From Lysobacterales bacterium (GTDB lineage Bacteria; Pseudomonadota; Gammaproteobacteria; Xanthomonadales; Marinicellaceae), in assembly GCA_027067055.1 (NCBI GenBank), contig JAMOMK010000101.1:18340-82339 (forward strand): a stretch of DNA of 64,000 nt, given 5' to 3'. The notes under the pieces are model-generated. The model made no database searches. It had not been told where the DNA came from and worked only from the letters and a program-made list of their open reading frames with translations. The stretch's first letter is position 1; every line of letters begins with the position of its first letter. Shown here piece by piece: positions 47,518-55,668 of the stretch. Position numbers and translations under genes: made by a program.

Positions 47518-48594
47518 ATGAGTGGATTTGATTTACAGCCTTTGCCACCGCCGATTGATTGCGAAAGCGTGTCCATTTTAAAAGTTTTGAACAAAGCCAG
47601 TCGTGCCTTGGGCGAGCTTAAGGGTGAGGTTTCAAAAATACCCAATTCACAAATATTAATTGACACCTTGGCATTGCAAGAAGCCAAAGACAGTAATGAA
47701 ATTGAAAATATCATCACCACCGATGATGAGTTGTATCGTGCATCGGTGGATGCCCATGTCAATGCCACCATTTCATCGGGTGAGGCAAAAGAGGCATTAA
47801 ACTATGCCCGTGCATTAAGGCAAGGGCTTGGCATCATCAAATCCAAAGGTTTATTAACTACCAATGATATTATTGAGATTCAAGCCATTATATCGCCCAA
47901 CCACCCAATCCGAAAATTACCCGGTACGGTGTTGAAAAATGCCAGCACCGAAGAAGTGGTTTATACGCCACCACAAAACCACCTTGATATTGTTGAGTTA
48001 TTGCGAAACCTTGAAGTTTATATCAATGATAAGGACTTTCACTCGATTGATAGTTTGATTAAGATGCCAATTATTCATTACCAATTTGAGAGCATCCATC
48101 CCTTTTATGATGGCAATGGTCGCACGGGACGTTTATTGAATATTTTATTTTTGGTGCAACAGGGTTTATTGGATATTCCTGTTTTGTATTTGAGCAGTTA
48201 TATTATTAAAAACAAGAGTGATTATTATCGCTTGTTACAAGAAGTCAGAACAAAAGGTACATGGGAACAATGGATTGTGTGGATGCTTAAAGGTGTAGAG
48301 CAAACCGCCAAAGAAACTGTGGTGGTGGTGAATAAAATCAAACAAATGATGGATAAATACAAAGTTAAAATCCGTCATGATTTTAGTTTTTACAGCCATG
48401 ATTTAATTAATATCTTGTTTAAACACCCTTATACAAAAATAGATTTTTTAGAAAGAGAATTAAAAATACACCGCAATACCGCAGCTTTGTATCTCAATAC
48501 TTTAAGCGAGCATGGCTTATTAACTAAAATCAAAATTGGTAAAAGTAACTATTATATTAACGATGGTTTGCTAGAGATTTTAAGAAAAAGATAA
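47518..48594 (+). CDS. Fic family protein with C-terminal winged helix
   Basis: A 358-residue Fic protein. The Fic motif HPFYDGNGRTGR spans His194-Arg205 and is complete, so it should transfer AMP (or another nucleotide) to protein. The N-terminal inhibitory motif (S/T)xxxE(G/N) is present as SNEIEN (59-64), which marks class II Fic proteins that hold themselves inactive. The C-terminus (about 300-358) resembles a winged helix ('KIDFLERELKIHRNTAALYLNTLSEHGLLTKI'). It begins one base after the mod stop and stands between mod and res, an unusual place. Confidence 0.85.
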   Translation: MSGFDLQPLPPPIDCESVSILKVLNKASRALGELKGEVSKIPNSQILIDTLALQEAKDSNEIENIITTDDELYRASVDAHVNATISSGEAKEALNYARALRQGLGIIKSKGLLTTNDIIEIQAIISPNHPIRKLPGTVLKNASTEEVVYTPPQNHLDIVELLRNLEVYINDKDFHSIDSLIKMPIIHYQFESIHPFYDGNGRTGRLLNILFLVQQGLLDIPVLYLSSYIIKNKSDYYRLLQEVRTKGTWEQWIVWMLKGVEQTAKETVVVVNKIKQMMDKYKVKIRHDFSFYSHDLINILFKHPYTKIDFLERELKIHRNTAALYLNTLSEHGLLTKIKIGKSNYYINDGLLEILRKR

Positions 48595-48596
48595 TC

Positions 48597-48705
48597 TGTG
48601 CACGTAAAAACAACGTGCACAAGAAATCGACTTTTCTTGTGCATGAAAAAATAACGTGCACAACAAAATAGCTTTTCTTGTGCATGAAAAAATAACGTGC
48701 ACAAG
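48597..48705. repeat. Three inverted repeats at 41-bp spacing in front of res
   Basis: Each unit holds AACGTGCACAA at 48612, 48653 and 48694, exactly 41 bp apart. Each is the right arm of an inverted repeat: TGTGCACGT / ACGTGCACA (unit 1), TTGTGCA / TGCACAA (unit 2), CTTGTGCA / TGCACAAG (unit 3). Units 2 and 3 also share 33 bases directly. The set lies between the Fic stop and the res start. There are no T runs, so they look like protein-binding operators rather than terminators. Confidence 0.8.
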
Positions 48706-48729
48706 GGAATAAAACGAAGAGAAAAAACC

Positions 48730-51405
48730 GTGGAACTAAAAAAATACCAAAAACAGGTCATTGATGACTTAGAAGATTTTCTTGAATACGTTCAGGAATA
48801 CGACTATGTCGATACGGCATTTAATGAATATTGGGCAGACAAAGTCGGTGCATACAATCCACTTGAGGGCAAAGGAATGCAACCGTACAAAAACACCATC
48901 CCCAATGCTGCTCATGTGTGTATAAAAGTACCAACCGCTGGTGGCAAAACTTTTATAGCTGTGAATGCTTTGCACTCTATCTTTTCTGCTATTGCTAATG
49001 GCAAACCCAAAGCGGTGGTTTGGCTGGTGCCTTGGAGCAATCTTTTGCAGCAAACAGTTGGAAATTTATCCAACCCAGATCATCCTTATCGGCAAAAGCT
49101 CAATGCTTTATTTAACCACCGTGTTGAGGTCTATGAAAAGCAAGGTTTGCTTCAAGGCTCAAACTTTAACCCAACGGTGGTACAGGAGCAGTTGAGTATC
49201 TTTGTTATGAATTTTGCTTCATTGCGTGCCAGAAAAAAAGAAGACCGCAAGGTCAATGAAGAAAATGGGCAACTCGAAGCTTTTGTAGCACAGTACCCAA
49301 ATAAAGATCATTTACTCGAAGGTGTGGATGAAACCGCTTTGATCAATGTCATACGAAGTCTTAATCCTGTCTTAGTAGTGGATGAATCACACAATGCTGA
49401 AAGTGATTTAAGTGTAGATATGTTAAAAAACTTGAATCCTTCTTTTATCCTTGATTTAAGTGCGACACCAAAAAACAACAGCAATATTGTCAGTCTTGTG
49501 CCTGCCATTGAGTTAAAAAAAGAGCACATGGTTAAGTTGCCTGTGATAATCCACAACGCCCATGATAAGTCAGAAGTAGTAGATAATGCTTTGCATCTAC
49601 GTAAACGTCTTGAGGCACTGGCAATTGAAGAACAAAAACAAGGCGGTCCATACATCAGACCGATAGTGTTGTTTCAGGCTCAGCCGAAAACTGCCAAAGA
49701 CAATACCACCTTTGAGAAATTAAAAAAACAATTGCTGGAATTGGGTATTCCTGAAAATCAAATCAAGATTAAGACCGCAAATATAGATGAGCTCAAAGGC
49801 ATTGACTTAATGAGTAAAGACTGCGAAGTGCGTTATATCATTACCATTAACGCCCTTAAAGAAGGATGGGATTGTCCTTTTGCTTATGTTTTGGCATCAC
49901 TTGCCAACAAATCCAGTGCCGTGGATGTAGAACAAATCTTGGGGCGTGTCTTACGCCAACCGTATGTGTTTAAACACCAGACCTATCAATTAAACCTGTC
50001 TTATGTTTTGACCGCTTCGGCTAAATTTAGTGAAACCTTAGATAGCATTGTTAAGGGCTTGCAAGCTTCGGGATTTAGTTCAAAAGACCACCGTAAAATT
50101 GATAGCATGAGTGAAGAAGAAAAAACGCAAGTAGAAAATCAAAGCGTTGAACAGTTGCTGTTCCCTGAACAACAAGAACAAAAAAATACAGATGAAAATG
50201 AAGCTTCTTTTGATATTTCGCGTGTTTCTTTTACTCCCAACGAGCCTGAACCTAAAGAATTGTTGGCTGAACCACAAGATAATTCAATCTTAAATCAGAT
50301 TGAAACCTTGGCTCAAGTACAAAACCAAGAATTAGAACAGCAAATACAACAACAAGATGACCAATCTCCACAGGAGGCTATGTTGAGTGATATGGATACA
50401 AAGGTAAATAACTTTAAAGTAAAGGAAGTCAATGAAAAGTACGTTGAAGGCAAGGATAAAAGTTTATCATTCCCTCAATTTTTTCTTAAGGTTGAAAATA
50501 GTTTATTTTCTGCCAATGAATATCTATTATTGAACCGCGGGTCTTTGCTTGGTGGATTTAATCTTGCCGTTGAGGATATTAAAATTAATTTTGAAAAACG
50601 TATGTCAGAAATTTATAAAGCAGATATGGAAATGACAACGCAAGGAGATGCACGAGCAAGTGTGTTTAAAATTGAAGAGTCGAGTTTGTTAACTCAGTTA
50701 GGCAAAGATATTTTTAGCATGAGCCAAGATGGACAAGTTCGAGAAGTTGCTCATCAAATTACTAATATTCTTGGGTCTATTAACCCCATAGCTGAACAGG
50801 ATATTAAATCCTATGTGCAACGGATTATTGCTAGCATGACAGAGGAACAAAGAAGTGACGTCATTCATTACCCGCAAAAATACAAAAAAGCCATTAAAGA
50901 AAAAATCCGCTTATTGTCAGATAAATATGCTGAAGATGTTTTTAATGATTATATCACGACAGGCAAAGTTATCACTCAAGCGAGTTGGTATTTGCCCAGC
51001 CAAATTATAGTAAAAAAATGCTCTAAACCGATAGGGAAGTCACTTTATGAAGTAGAAGACTCTATGAATACTTTGGAAGAAAAAGCTATTATGGAGTTGA
51101 GTGCACTAGACTCGGTTGATTTTTGGCATAGAAATCAGGAAAAAGGTAAAGGTTTTAAAATCAATGGATTTATGTCCAACCATTACCCTGATTTTATTGT
51201 TAAAACAGATAAAGGTAATACCATCATTATAGAAACCAAAGGCGATCATCTTGATAACTCAGATAGCATGGCAAAAGCACGTTTAGGAAAAAGATGGGCA
51301 GAGTTAGCTGGTAAAAACTTTCATTATTTTATGGTGTTTGAGACCAAAGATGTTCCTTATGCCATTACTTTAACCAAAGCCAAAGAATTGATTAGACAGA
51401 TGTAA
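48730..51405 (+). CDS. res: Type III restriction endonuclease / helicase subunit (Res)
   Basis: An 891-residue helicase-nuclease. Walker A 'VPTAGGKTFIA' is at about residues 67-77, DEAD-like 'DESH' at about 217-220, and the RecA2 motif 'QILGRVLRQP' later. The C-terminal nuclease has P820-D821 and E835-T-K837 ('YPDFIVKT', 'IIIETKG'), a PD-(D/E)xK site. GTG 48730 (VELKKYQKQV) is preferred because the family begins here; a GTG at 48697 would start inside the repeats. With Mod it should form the Type III complex that cuts when two sites meet. Confidence 0.85.
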   Translation: MELKKYQKQVIDDLEDFLEYVQEYDYVDTAFNEYWADKVGAYNPLEGKGMQPYKNTIPNAAHVCIKVPTAGGKTFIAVNALHSIFSAIANGKPKAVVWLVPWSNLLQQTVGNLSNPDHPYRQKLNALFNHRVEVYEKQGLLQGSNFNPTVVQEQLSIFVMNFASLRARKKEDRKVNEENGQLEAFVAQYPNKDHLLEGVDETALINVIRSLNPVLVVDESHNAESDLSVDMLKNLNPSFILDLSATPKNNSNIVSLVPAIELKKEHMVKLPVIIHNAHDKSEVVDNALHLRKRLEALAIEEQKQGGPYIRPIVLFQAQPKTAKDNTTFEKLKKQLLELGIPENQIKIKTANIDELKGIDLMSKDCEVRYIITINALKEGWDCPFAYVLASLANKSSAVDVEQILGRVLRQPYVFKHQTYQLNLSYVLTASAKFSETLDSIVKGLQASGFSSKDHRKIDSMSEEEKTQVENQSVEQLLFPEQQEQKNTDENEASFDISRVSFTPNEPEPKELLAEPQDNSILNQIETLAQVQNQELEQQIQQQDDQSPQEAMLSDMDTKVNNFKVKEVNEKYVEGKDKSLSFPQFFLKVENSLFSANEYLLLNRGSLLGGFNLAVEDIKINFEKRMSEIYKADMEMTTQGDARASVFKIEESSLLTQLGKDIFSMSQDGQVREVAHQITNILGSINPIAEQDIKSYVQRIIASMTEEQRSDVIHYPQKYKKAIKEKIRLLSDKYAEDVFNDYITTGKVITQASWYLPSQIIVKKCSKPIGKSLYEVEDSMNTLEEKAIMELSALDSVDFWHRNQEKGKGFKINGFMSNHYPDFIVKTDKGNTIIIETKGDHLDNSDSMAKARLGKRWAELAGKNFHYFMVFETKDVPYAITLTKAKELIRQM

Positions 51406-51406
51406 A

Positions 51407-53125
51407 ATGAACTTAAACAACTTTGATGACAAAATAGACTCTACTATCCTTAATCGAGGATACGAGTATTTTCTTGATAATGCTGTGACGCATTTACAAG
51501 ACATGAAGTTTGGTACATGGGCTTCTTTGGTTGAGGCCACTCAGGATTATTCAGTAGTGATTAAACTTGATGAACATGAAATCATTGAATGGGATTGTAA
51601 TTGCCTTTATGATCACGGCCCTATTTGTAAACATGTGGTTGCCACATTGTATGCCTTAGGTGATGGGCAAGAAATCCTTCCAAAAACAACAAAGAAAACG
51701 AAACCAAAGAAAAAATCCATTAATAAAAATAAAGTGGATGAGATATTTAGTAAGGTAGATAAACAAGAACTTCAAGACTTTATTCTTCAACAGTTTCCCC
51801 TCTATCGTGGTATAAAAAATTCTTTTATTGCTTATTTTGCAGAATACCTTGATGAAGACATCAATAAAAAATACCAAACCATTGTTCGCAATGTTTATAA
51901 ATCAGCAAAGGGCAGTTATGGTTTTATAGATTACCGTTCCACTTATAAGCTTGAGCGCCCATTGATGAAGTTAATCAATAAAGCTTATGATTTGGCCAAT
52001 CGCAATAAGATTACCGAAGCATTAGCCATCAGTAAAAGCATTATTGAAAACATACCTAATTTTATTCACCATATGGATGACTCTGATGGTTCAGCAGGAG
52101 GGCTATTTAGTGATGCCTTTAGCTTGTTTACTGAAATTTGTGAAAAAGCACATCCTGAACTTAAAGATGAGCTTTTCAAGTACTGTCTAAAGGAGTTACC
52201 CAAAGAAAAATACAGTGATTTTAGTTTTGACGATAATTTTTTAGGTGTTTTGCCTGCATTGATTACAACTAAGAGACAAGAAAATCAGTATTTAAAATCA
52301 TTGGATAAGCAAATTGAAAAAGCCAAACTAAGCAAATTTAGTTATGGTCTTACACAGTATTTGGTTGAAAAAATTAATTATTATCTTAACAGCAGCCAAA
52401 ACAAAGAAGCCCAAATACTCATTCAAGAAAATTTAAAATACTCGGAAATTCGCAAAATTCTTGTTGAACAAGTAATGAGTACACAAGATTATTCGTTTGT
52501 TAAAGAATTGTGTGAAGAGGGCATCGTTATAGCCAATCAAAAAAGACATCCCGGCACAACTAACTATTGGCATAAAAAGTTATTAGAAGTGGCTAAACTT
52601 GAAAAAAACAAAGCCGACATTCGTCAATGGACAGAGGTGCTGTTTAATAACAATTACCGTGATATGGATTATTATAGAAAATTAAAATCAACCTACACAA
52701 AAAAACAATGGGTTGATAAGTGTGAGTCTATTTTAGATGAGATTAAGGATAAGAATAAATTTGGAGGCTATGGGGCAGCTCAAGAAATTGCAGATATATT
52801 TGTCGAAGAAGAATATTTTGAACGATTGTTAAAATTGATGCAAATTAATGCCGATACAATTGATTTAACTGATGCATACAGCGACTATTTGATTAAACTG
52901 TATCCTGATGAACTCATTGAACTATACGGAAAAGGCATCACAAAATATGCCAAACAAACTGGACGTTCTTTTTATAATCAAGTAGTCAAACATATGAAGA
53001 CATTGTCAAAAATATCCAATAGTGAAAGCAAGATAGAAGAACTCCTAGCCTATTTTAAACAAACCTATAAAAACCGCAGGGCAATGATTGAGGTTTTAAA
53101 TCATAGTTTTCCAAATTATTTTTAA
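51407..53125 (+). CDS. SWIM zinc-finger protein
   Basis: A 572-residue protein with one SWIM finger at Cys64-x-Cys66-x7-Cys74-x-His76 ('CNCLYDHGPICKH'), a domain that binds zinc and DNA or protein. After a K-rich linker (about 89-107) the rest is alpha-helical and resembles a repeat scaffold, with no enzyme motif I recognise. It starts one base after the res stop, so it belongs to the mod-fic-res-SWIM set. Its role there is unknown. Confidence 0.75.
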   Translation: MNLNNFDDKIDSTILNRGYEYFLDNAVTHLQDMKFGTWASLVEATQDYSVVIKLDEHEIIEWDCNCLYDHGPICKHVVATLYALGDGQEILPKTTKKTKPKKKSINKNKVDEIFSKVDKQELQDFILQQFPLYRGIKNSFIAYFAEYLDEDINKKYQTIVRNVYKSAKGSYGFIDYRSTYKLERPLMKLINKAYDLANRNKITEALAISKSIIENIPNFIHHMDDSDGSAGGLFSDAFSLFTEICEKAHPELKDELFKYCLKELPKEKYSDFSFDDNFLGVLPALITTKRQENQYLKSLDKQIEKAKLSKFSYGLTQYLVEKINYYLNSSQNKEAQILIQENLKYSEIRKILVEQVMSTQDYSFVKELCEEGIVIANQKRHPGTTNYWHKKLLEVAKLEKNKADIRQWTEVLFNNNYRDMDYYRKLKSTYTKKQWVDKCESILDEIKDKNKFGGYGAAQEIADIFVEEEYFERLLKLMQINADTIDLTDAYSDYLIKLYPDELIELYGKGITKYAKQTGRSFYNQVVKHMKTLSKISNSESKIEELLAYFKQTYKNRRAMIEVLNHSFPNYF

Positions 53126-53216
53126 AAACGATGAAGAATATTCAAAACTATGTCTATCCTGCCATAGGGTATGATAAGTAATTTCAGGAGTGTGCTAAAA
53201 TAACTAAAAAATCCAC

Positions 53217-53726
53217 ATGTTTATGTTTATTGATATTTTAAAAGCCCTTGTCTTTGCGGGTTTTCCCGTTGCCCTTTTTTCCTATTATTTAGTGAAGCTG
53301 ACGCGTGGTAAAACAATCTTAAAATCCAACAATGCCACAGAGCTTAAAAAAGAGCTTAAAGAAATTACGCTTGAGCATAAAGAAGAGGAAAGTTATTTTG
53401 TCAGAATCTTGCGAAAAAAATTCATTAAATTTGGCGGTGGATTTTATGGAATTTTAGCTTTGATGACCTATTTGCATGTTGAATTTATTCAGGTGGTTGA
53501 TTTTTTGAAGAACTTTACCAGTTTTGCAGATTTTATAGATAGTATTGGATTTAAAATGCTGCTTAATTTTTTTATTGAGGCTATTATGAATTTGGTTGTG
53601 GCTTTTACTTGGCCACTTTACTGGATAAAAATTTTACCCATTGGCTCTCTATGGGTTTGGCTATCGGTCACCTTTTTATCTCATTGGTTTGCAACAAAGT
53701 ATGCACTAACTAGAGAAATTCAGTAA
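53217..53726 (+). CDS. Membrane protein, unknown function
   Basis: A 169-residue membrane protein with an N-terminal helix (about 8-26), a charged K/E-rich cytoplasmic stretch (about 38-65), and two or three further helices with many aromatic residues. I recognise no family. The ATG is at 53217 with no strong RBS. Its 3' end overlaps the convergent TauE gene by 21 bases. Confidence 0.5.
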   Translation: MFMFIDILKALVFAGFPVALFSYYLVKLTRGKTILKSNNATELKKELKEITLEHKEEESYFVRILRKKFIKFGGGFYGILALMTYLHVEFIQVVDFLKNFTSFADFIDSIGFKMLLNFFIEAIMNLVVAFTWPLYWIKILPIGSLWVWLSVTFLSHWFATKYALTREIQ

Positions 53727-54485
53727 CAAAAAAACTTTGGGCACTTCTTTATAAAGAATGAATCCTGCCATTAATAATAAAAAATAAGCAAAATATCGTT
53801 TCAATTCTTTTTGTGAAATTTTATGACAGATAAACTTACCCACAAAAGTTCCAACAACACCAATTCCTGCAACAGATAGTATGACACTCCAATCTAGCGT
53901 AGTATTGCTTTGCTTTAGCACAAAATAATATTTGATAAACCCAGTATATGAGTTAATAGCAATTACAAATAAACTGGTGGCTATGGCCTTTCGCATAGTC
54001 AGTCCCGCCATTATCACTAATGCAGGTACGATTAAGAAACCGCCACCAACGCCAACCACTCCAGTAATAACTCCAACAAAAAGCCCACTCAATATAACTT
54101 TCTGCGATTGAGGTGCGTGTGGTGTATTAGAAATAGTTTGTTTATTAAACATACTTAAGGCAGCTGTTAACATGATAAAAGCGAAAATAACTAGTTGAAT
54201 GATGCCAGGAATAGTAGCAGCAAGCAAGGCTCCAAGATAAGTGGCAAACATGCTTGGAAGTCCAAGTAAGGCAACAGTTTTCCAATTAACTAAATTATTT
54301 TTCAAATAGGCCAGTCCTCCTGCTAAAGCTATGGTTCCAACTATGGCAAGAGAGCCAGCAATGGCAACTTTTTCTTCTTGCCCAAAGAGATAGACTAGTA
54401 CAGGGACGGTGAGAATTGAACCGCCAGAACCCATAAGACCCAAAGAGATTCCTATAAACAGTGCGCCTATCCAACCCAAAACCAT
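53706..54485 (-). CDS. TauE/SafE family sulfite/anion exporter
   Basis: A 259-residue membrane protein with seven or eight helices and the family pattern 'GWIGALFIGISLGLMGSGGSIL' at the start and 'GVITGVVGVGGGFLIVPALV' in the middle, the two repeated GxGGG loops. TauE/SafE proteins export sulfite or sulfonates. It is divergent from a persulfide dioxygenase whose product is sulfite, which fits. Confidence 0.85.
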   Translation of the reverse strand: MVLGWIGALFIGISLGLMGSGGSILTVPVLVYLFGQEEKVAIAGSLAIVGTIALAGGLAYLKNNLVNWKTVALLGLPSMFATYLGALLAATIPGIIQLVIFAFIMLTAALSMFNKQTISNTPHAPQSQKVILSGLFVGVITGVVGVGGGFLIVPALVIMAGLTMRKAIATSLFVIAINSYTGFIKYYFVLKQSNTTLDWSVILSVAGIGVVGTFVGKFICHKISQKELKRYFAYFLLLMAGFILYKEVPKVFLLLNFSS

Positions 54486-54499
54486 TAAATTTCTCTCAT

Positions 54500-54528
54500 T
54501 TGCTTAAATTAGCATATTCTAATATAAT
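54500..54528 (+). promoter_or_regulatory. Promoter of the persulfide dioxygenase with a palindrome in the spacer
   Basis: TTGCTT (54500-54505) and TATAAT (54523-54528) are 17 bases apart, a near-consensus promoter. The spacer carries ATTAG-CATATT-CTAAT (54508-54523). A repressor bound here would cover both polymerase contacts. ArsR-type sulfide-responsive repressors bind comparable A/T-rich palindromes, but no such gene is in the window. Confidence 0.7.
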
Positions 54529-54557
54529 GTTATGATGTTTTATATAGGAATGTCCAA

Positions 54558-55430
54558 TTGAACCCAAAAGTTAAAAGTTTTTACCACCACGATACCTTTA
54601 CCTGGACACATGTTGTGAGCTGCTTGGAAACAAAAAAAGCTGTAATTATTGACCCTGTTTTGGACTATAATCCTAATAATGCTAATACTTCCACTGAATC
54701 CATAGATGGAATATTGGATTATCTTAATCAAAAGGGTTTGTCTTTACATTGTATATTAGAAACTCATGCTCATGCGGATCATATAACCTCAGCTGCTTAT
54801 ATTGTTCAACGCTTAAAAGTTAAAGTGGCCATTGGTATACAGATTCAAAGTGTGCAAAAAACATTCAAAGAAATTTTTAATTTGGATGATTCATTTAAAA
54901 CAGATGGATCACAGTTTAATCAATTACTTAAGGATGGTGATGAAATTCAAGTTGGAGAGTTGGGCATAAAAGTTATTCATACACCCGGACATACTAACGA
55001 TAGTATGTGTTTTGTGTGTGGCGATTGTGTTTTTATTGGTGATACGCTTTTTTCTCCAGACTATGGTTCTGCTCGTTGTGATTTTCCTGGAGGCGATGCT
55101 GGGAAGCTTTTTGATTCAGTGCAAAAATTATATGCTTTAGGTGAAAATAAAAAATTATACTTATGCCATGATTATCCACCAATTACACGTAAGGAACAAT
55201 CTTGGTTTTTGTCTTCTGTTCAGCAGTCTGAAAATATTCACTTAAACCAATCGATTAAAAAAGAAGATTTTGTTCAAATGAGAGAACAAAGAGATGCTCA
55301 ATTGAATCAACCAAAGTTAATCATCCCCTCAATTCAGATAAATATTAGGGCAGGGAATTTGCCAAAATCAGAGTCAAACGGCAAAATATACTTAAAAACC
55401 CCCTTGAATGTTATTGGAAAGGCGCATTAA
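54558..55430 (+). CDS. Persulfide dioxygenase-type metallo-beta-lactamase-fold protein (ETHE1-like)
   Basis: A 290-residue MBL-fold enzyme. The metal motif THAHADH (His70, His72, Asp74, His75) is complete, with His145 ('TPGHTNDS') and Asp162 ('GDTLF') further on. 'GSARCDFPGGD' near residue 170 is characteristic of persulfide dioxygenases, which use a single Fe(II) to oxidise glutathione persulfide to sulfite. The C-terminal 70 residues form the family extension. Divergent from TauE and upstream of SQR, it completes a sulfide-oxidation path. Confidence 0.87.
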   Translation: MNPKVKSFYHHDTFTWTHVVSCLETKKAVIIDPVLDYNPNNANTSTESIDGILDYLNQKGLSLHCILETHAHADHITSAAYIVQRLKVKVAIGIQIQSVQKTFKEIFNLDDSFKTDGSQFNQLLKDGDEIQVGELGIKVIHTPGHTNDSMCFVCGDCVFIGDTLFSPDYGSARCDFPGGDAGKLFDSVQKLYALGENKKLYLCHDYPPITRKEQSWFLSSVQQSENIHLNQSIKKEDFVQMREQRDAQLNQPKLIIPSIQINIRAGNLPKSESNGKIYLKTPLNVIGKAH

Positions 55431-55668
55431 ACATCTGTTAGACGTTTAAAATTACTATTTAACAAACACATTTGCTGTGATACAATCACTTGCACTATTG
55501 GTTAAGGAGGCCAATTATAATAATAAAAAAATTTTACATTTGTGAAAAGATTTTTAAAAAGCTCCTAATTAATAAAAACTAGAAAGTTACTTAAAGGCAT
55601 GTTTGAGCATTGGGGAACAAACATAAATTTAGTTTAAAACAATCATATAAATATAATAGAGGAAAAAC
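55431..55668 (+). other. Gap between persulfide dioxygenase and SQR, with an orphan ribosome-binding site
   Basis: This 238-bp stretch has no convincing gene. A strong AAGGAGG at about 55505 is followed by ATAATAATAAAA, with no ATG, GTG or TTG at proper distance. Read from ATA, it is open for 21 codons. It may be a leader for SQR, a start at a rare codon, or chance. The SQR start itself has AGAGG. Confidence 0.3.

Noticed and set aside
48597..48705. CRISPR array
   Set aside because: Only three units at 41 bp, repeats are palindromic with conserved centres, and there are no variable spacers or cas genes.
48730..51405. BREX or DISARM helicase
   Set aside because: Next to a beta-class Mod and with a PD-(D/E)xK end, the simpler Type III Res reading fits; pglX, pglZ, drmA and drmB are absent.
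55431..55668. Riboswitch upstream of SQR
   Set aside because: No conserved aptamer shape or terminator/anti-terminator pair could be found.
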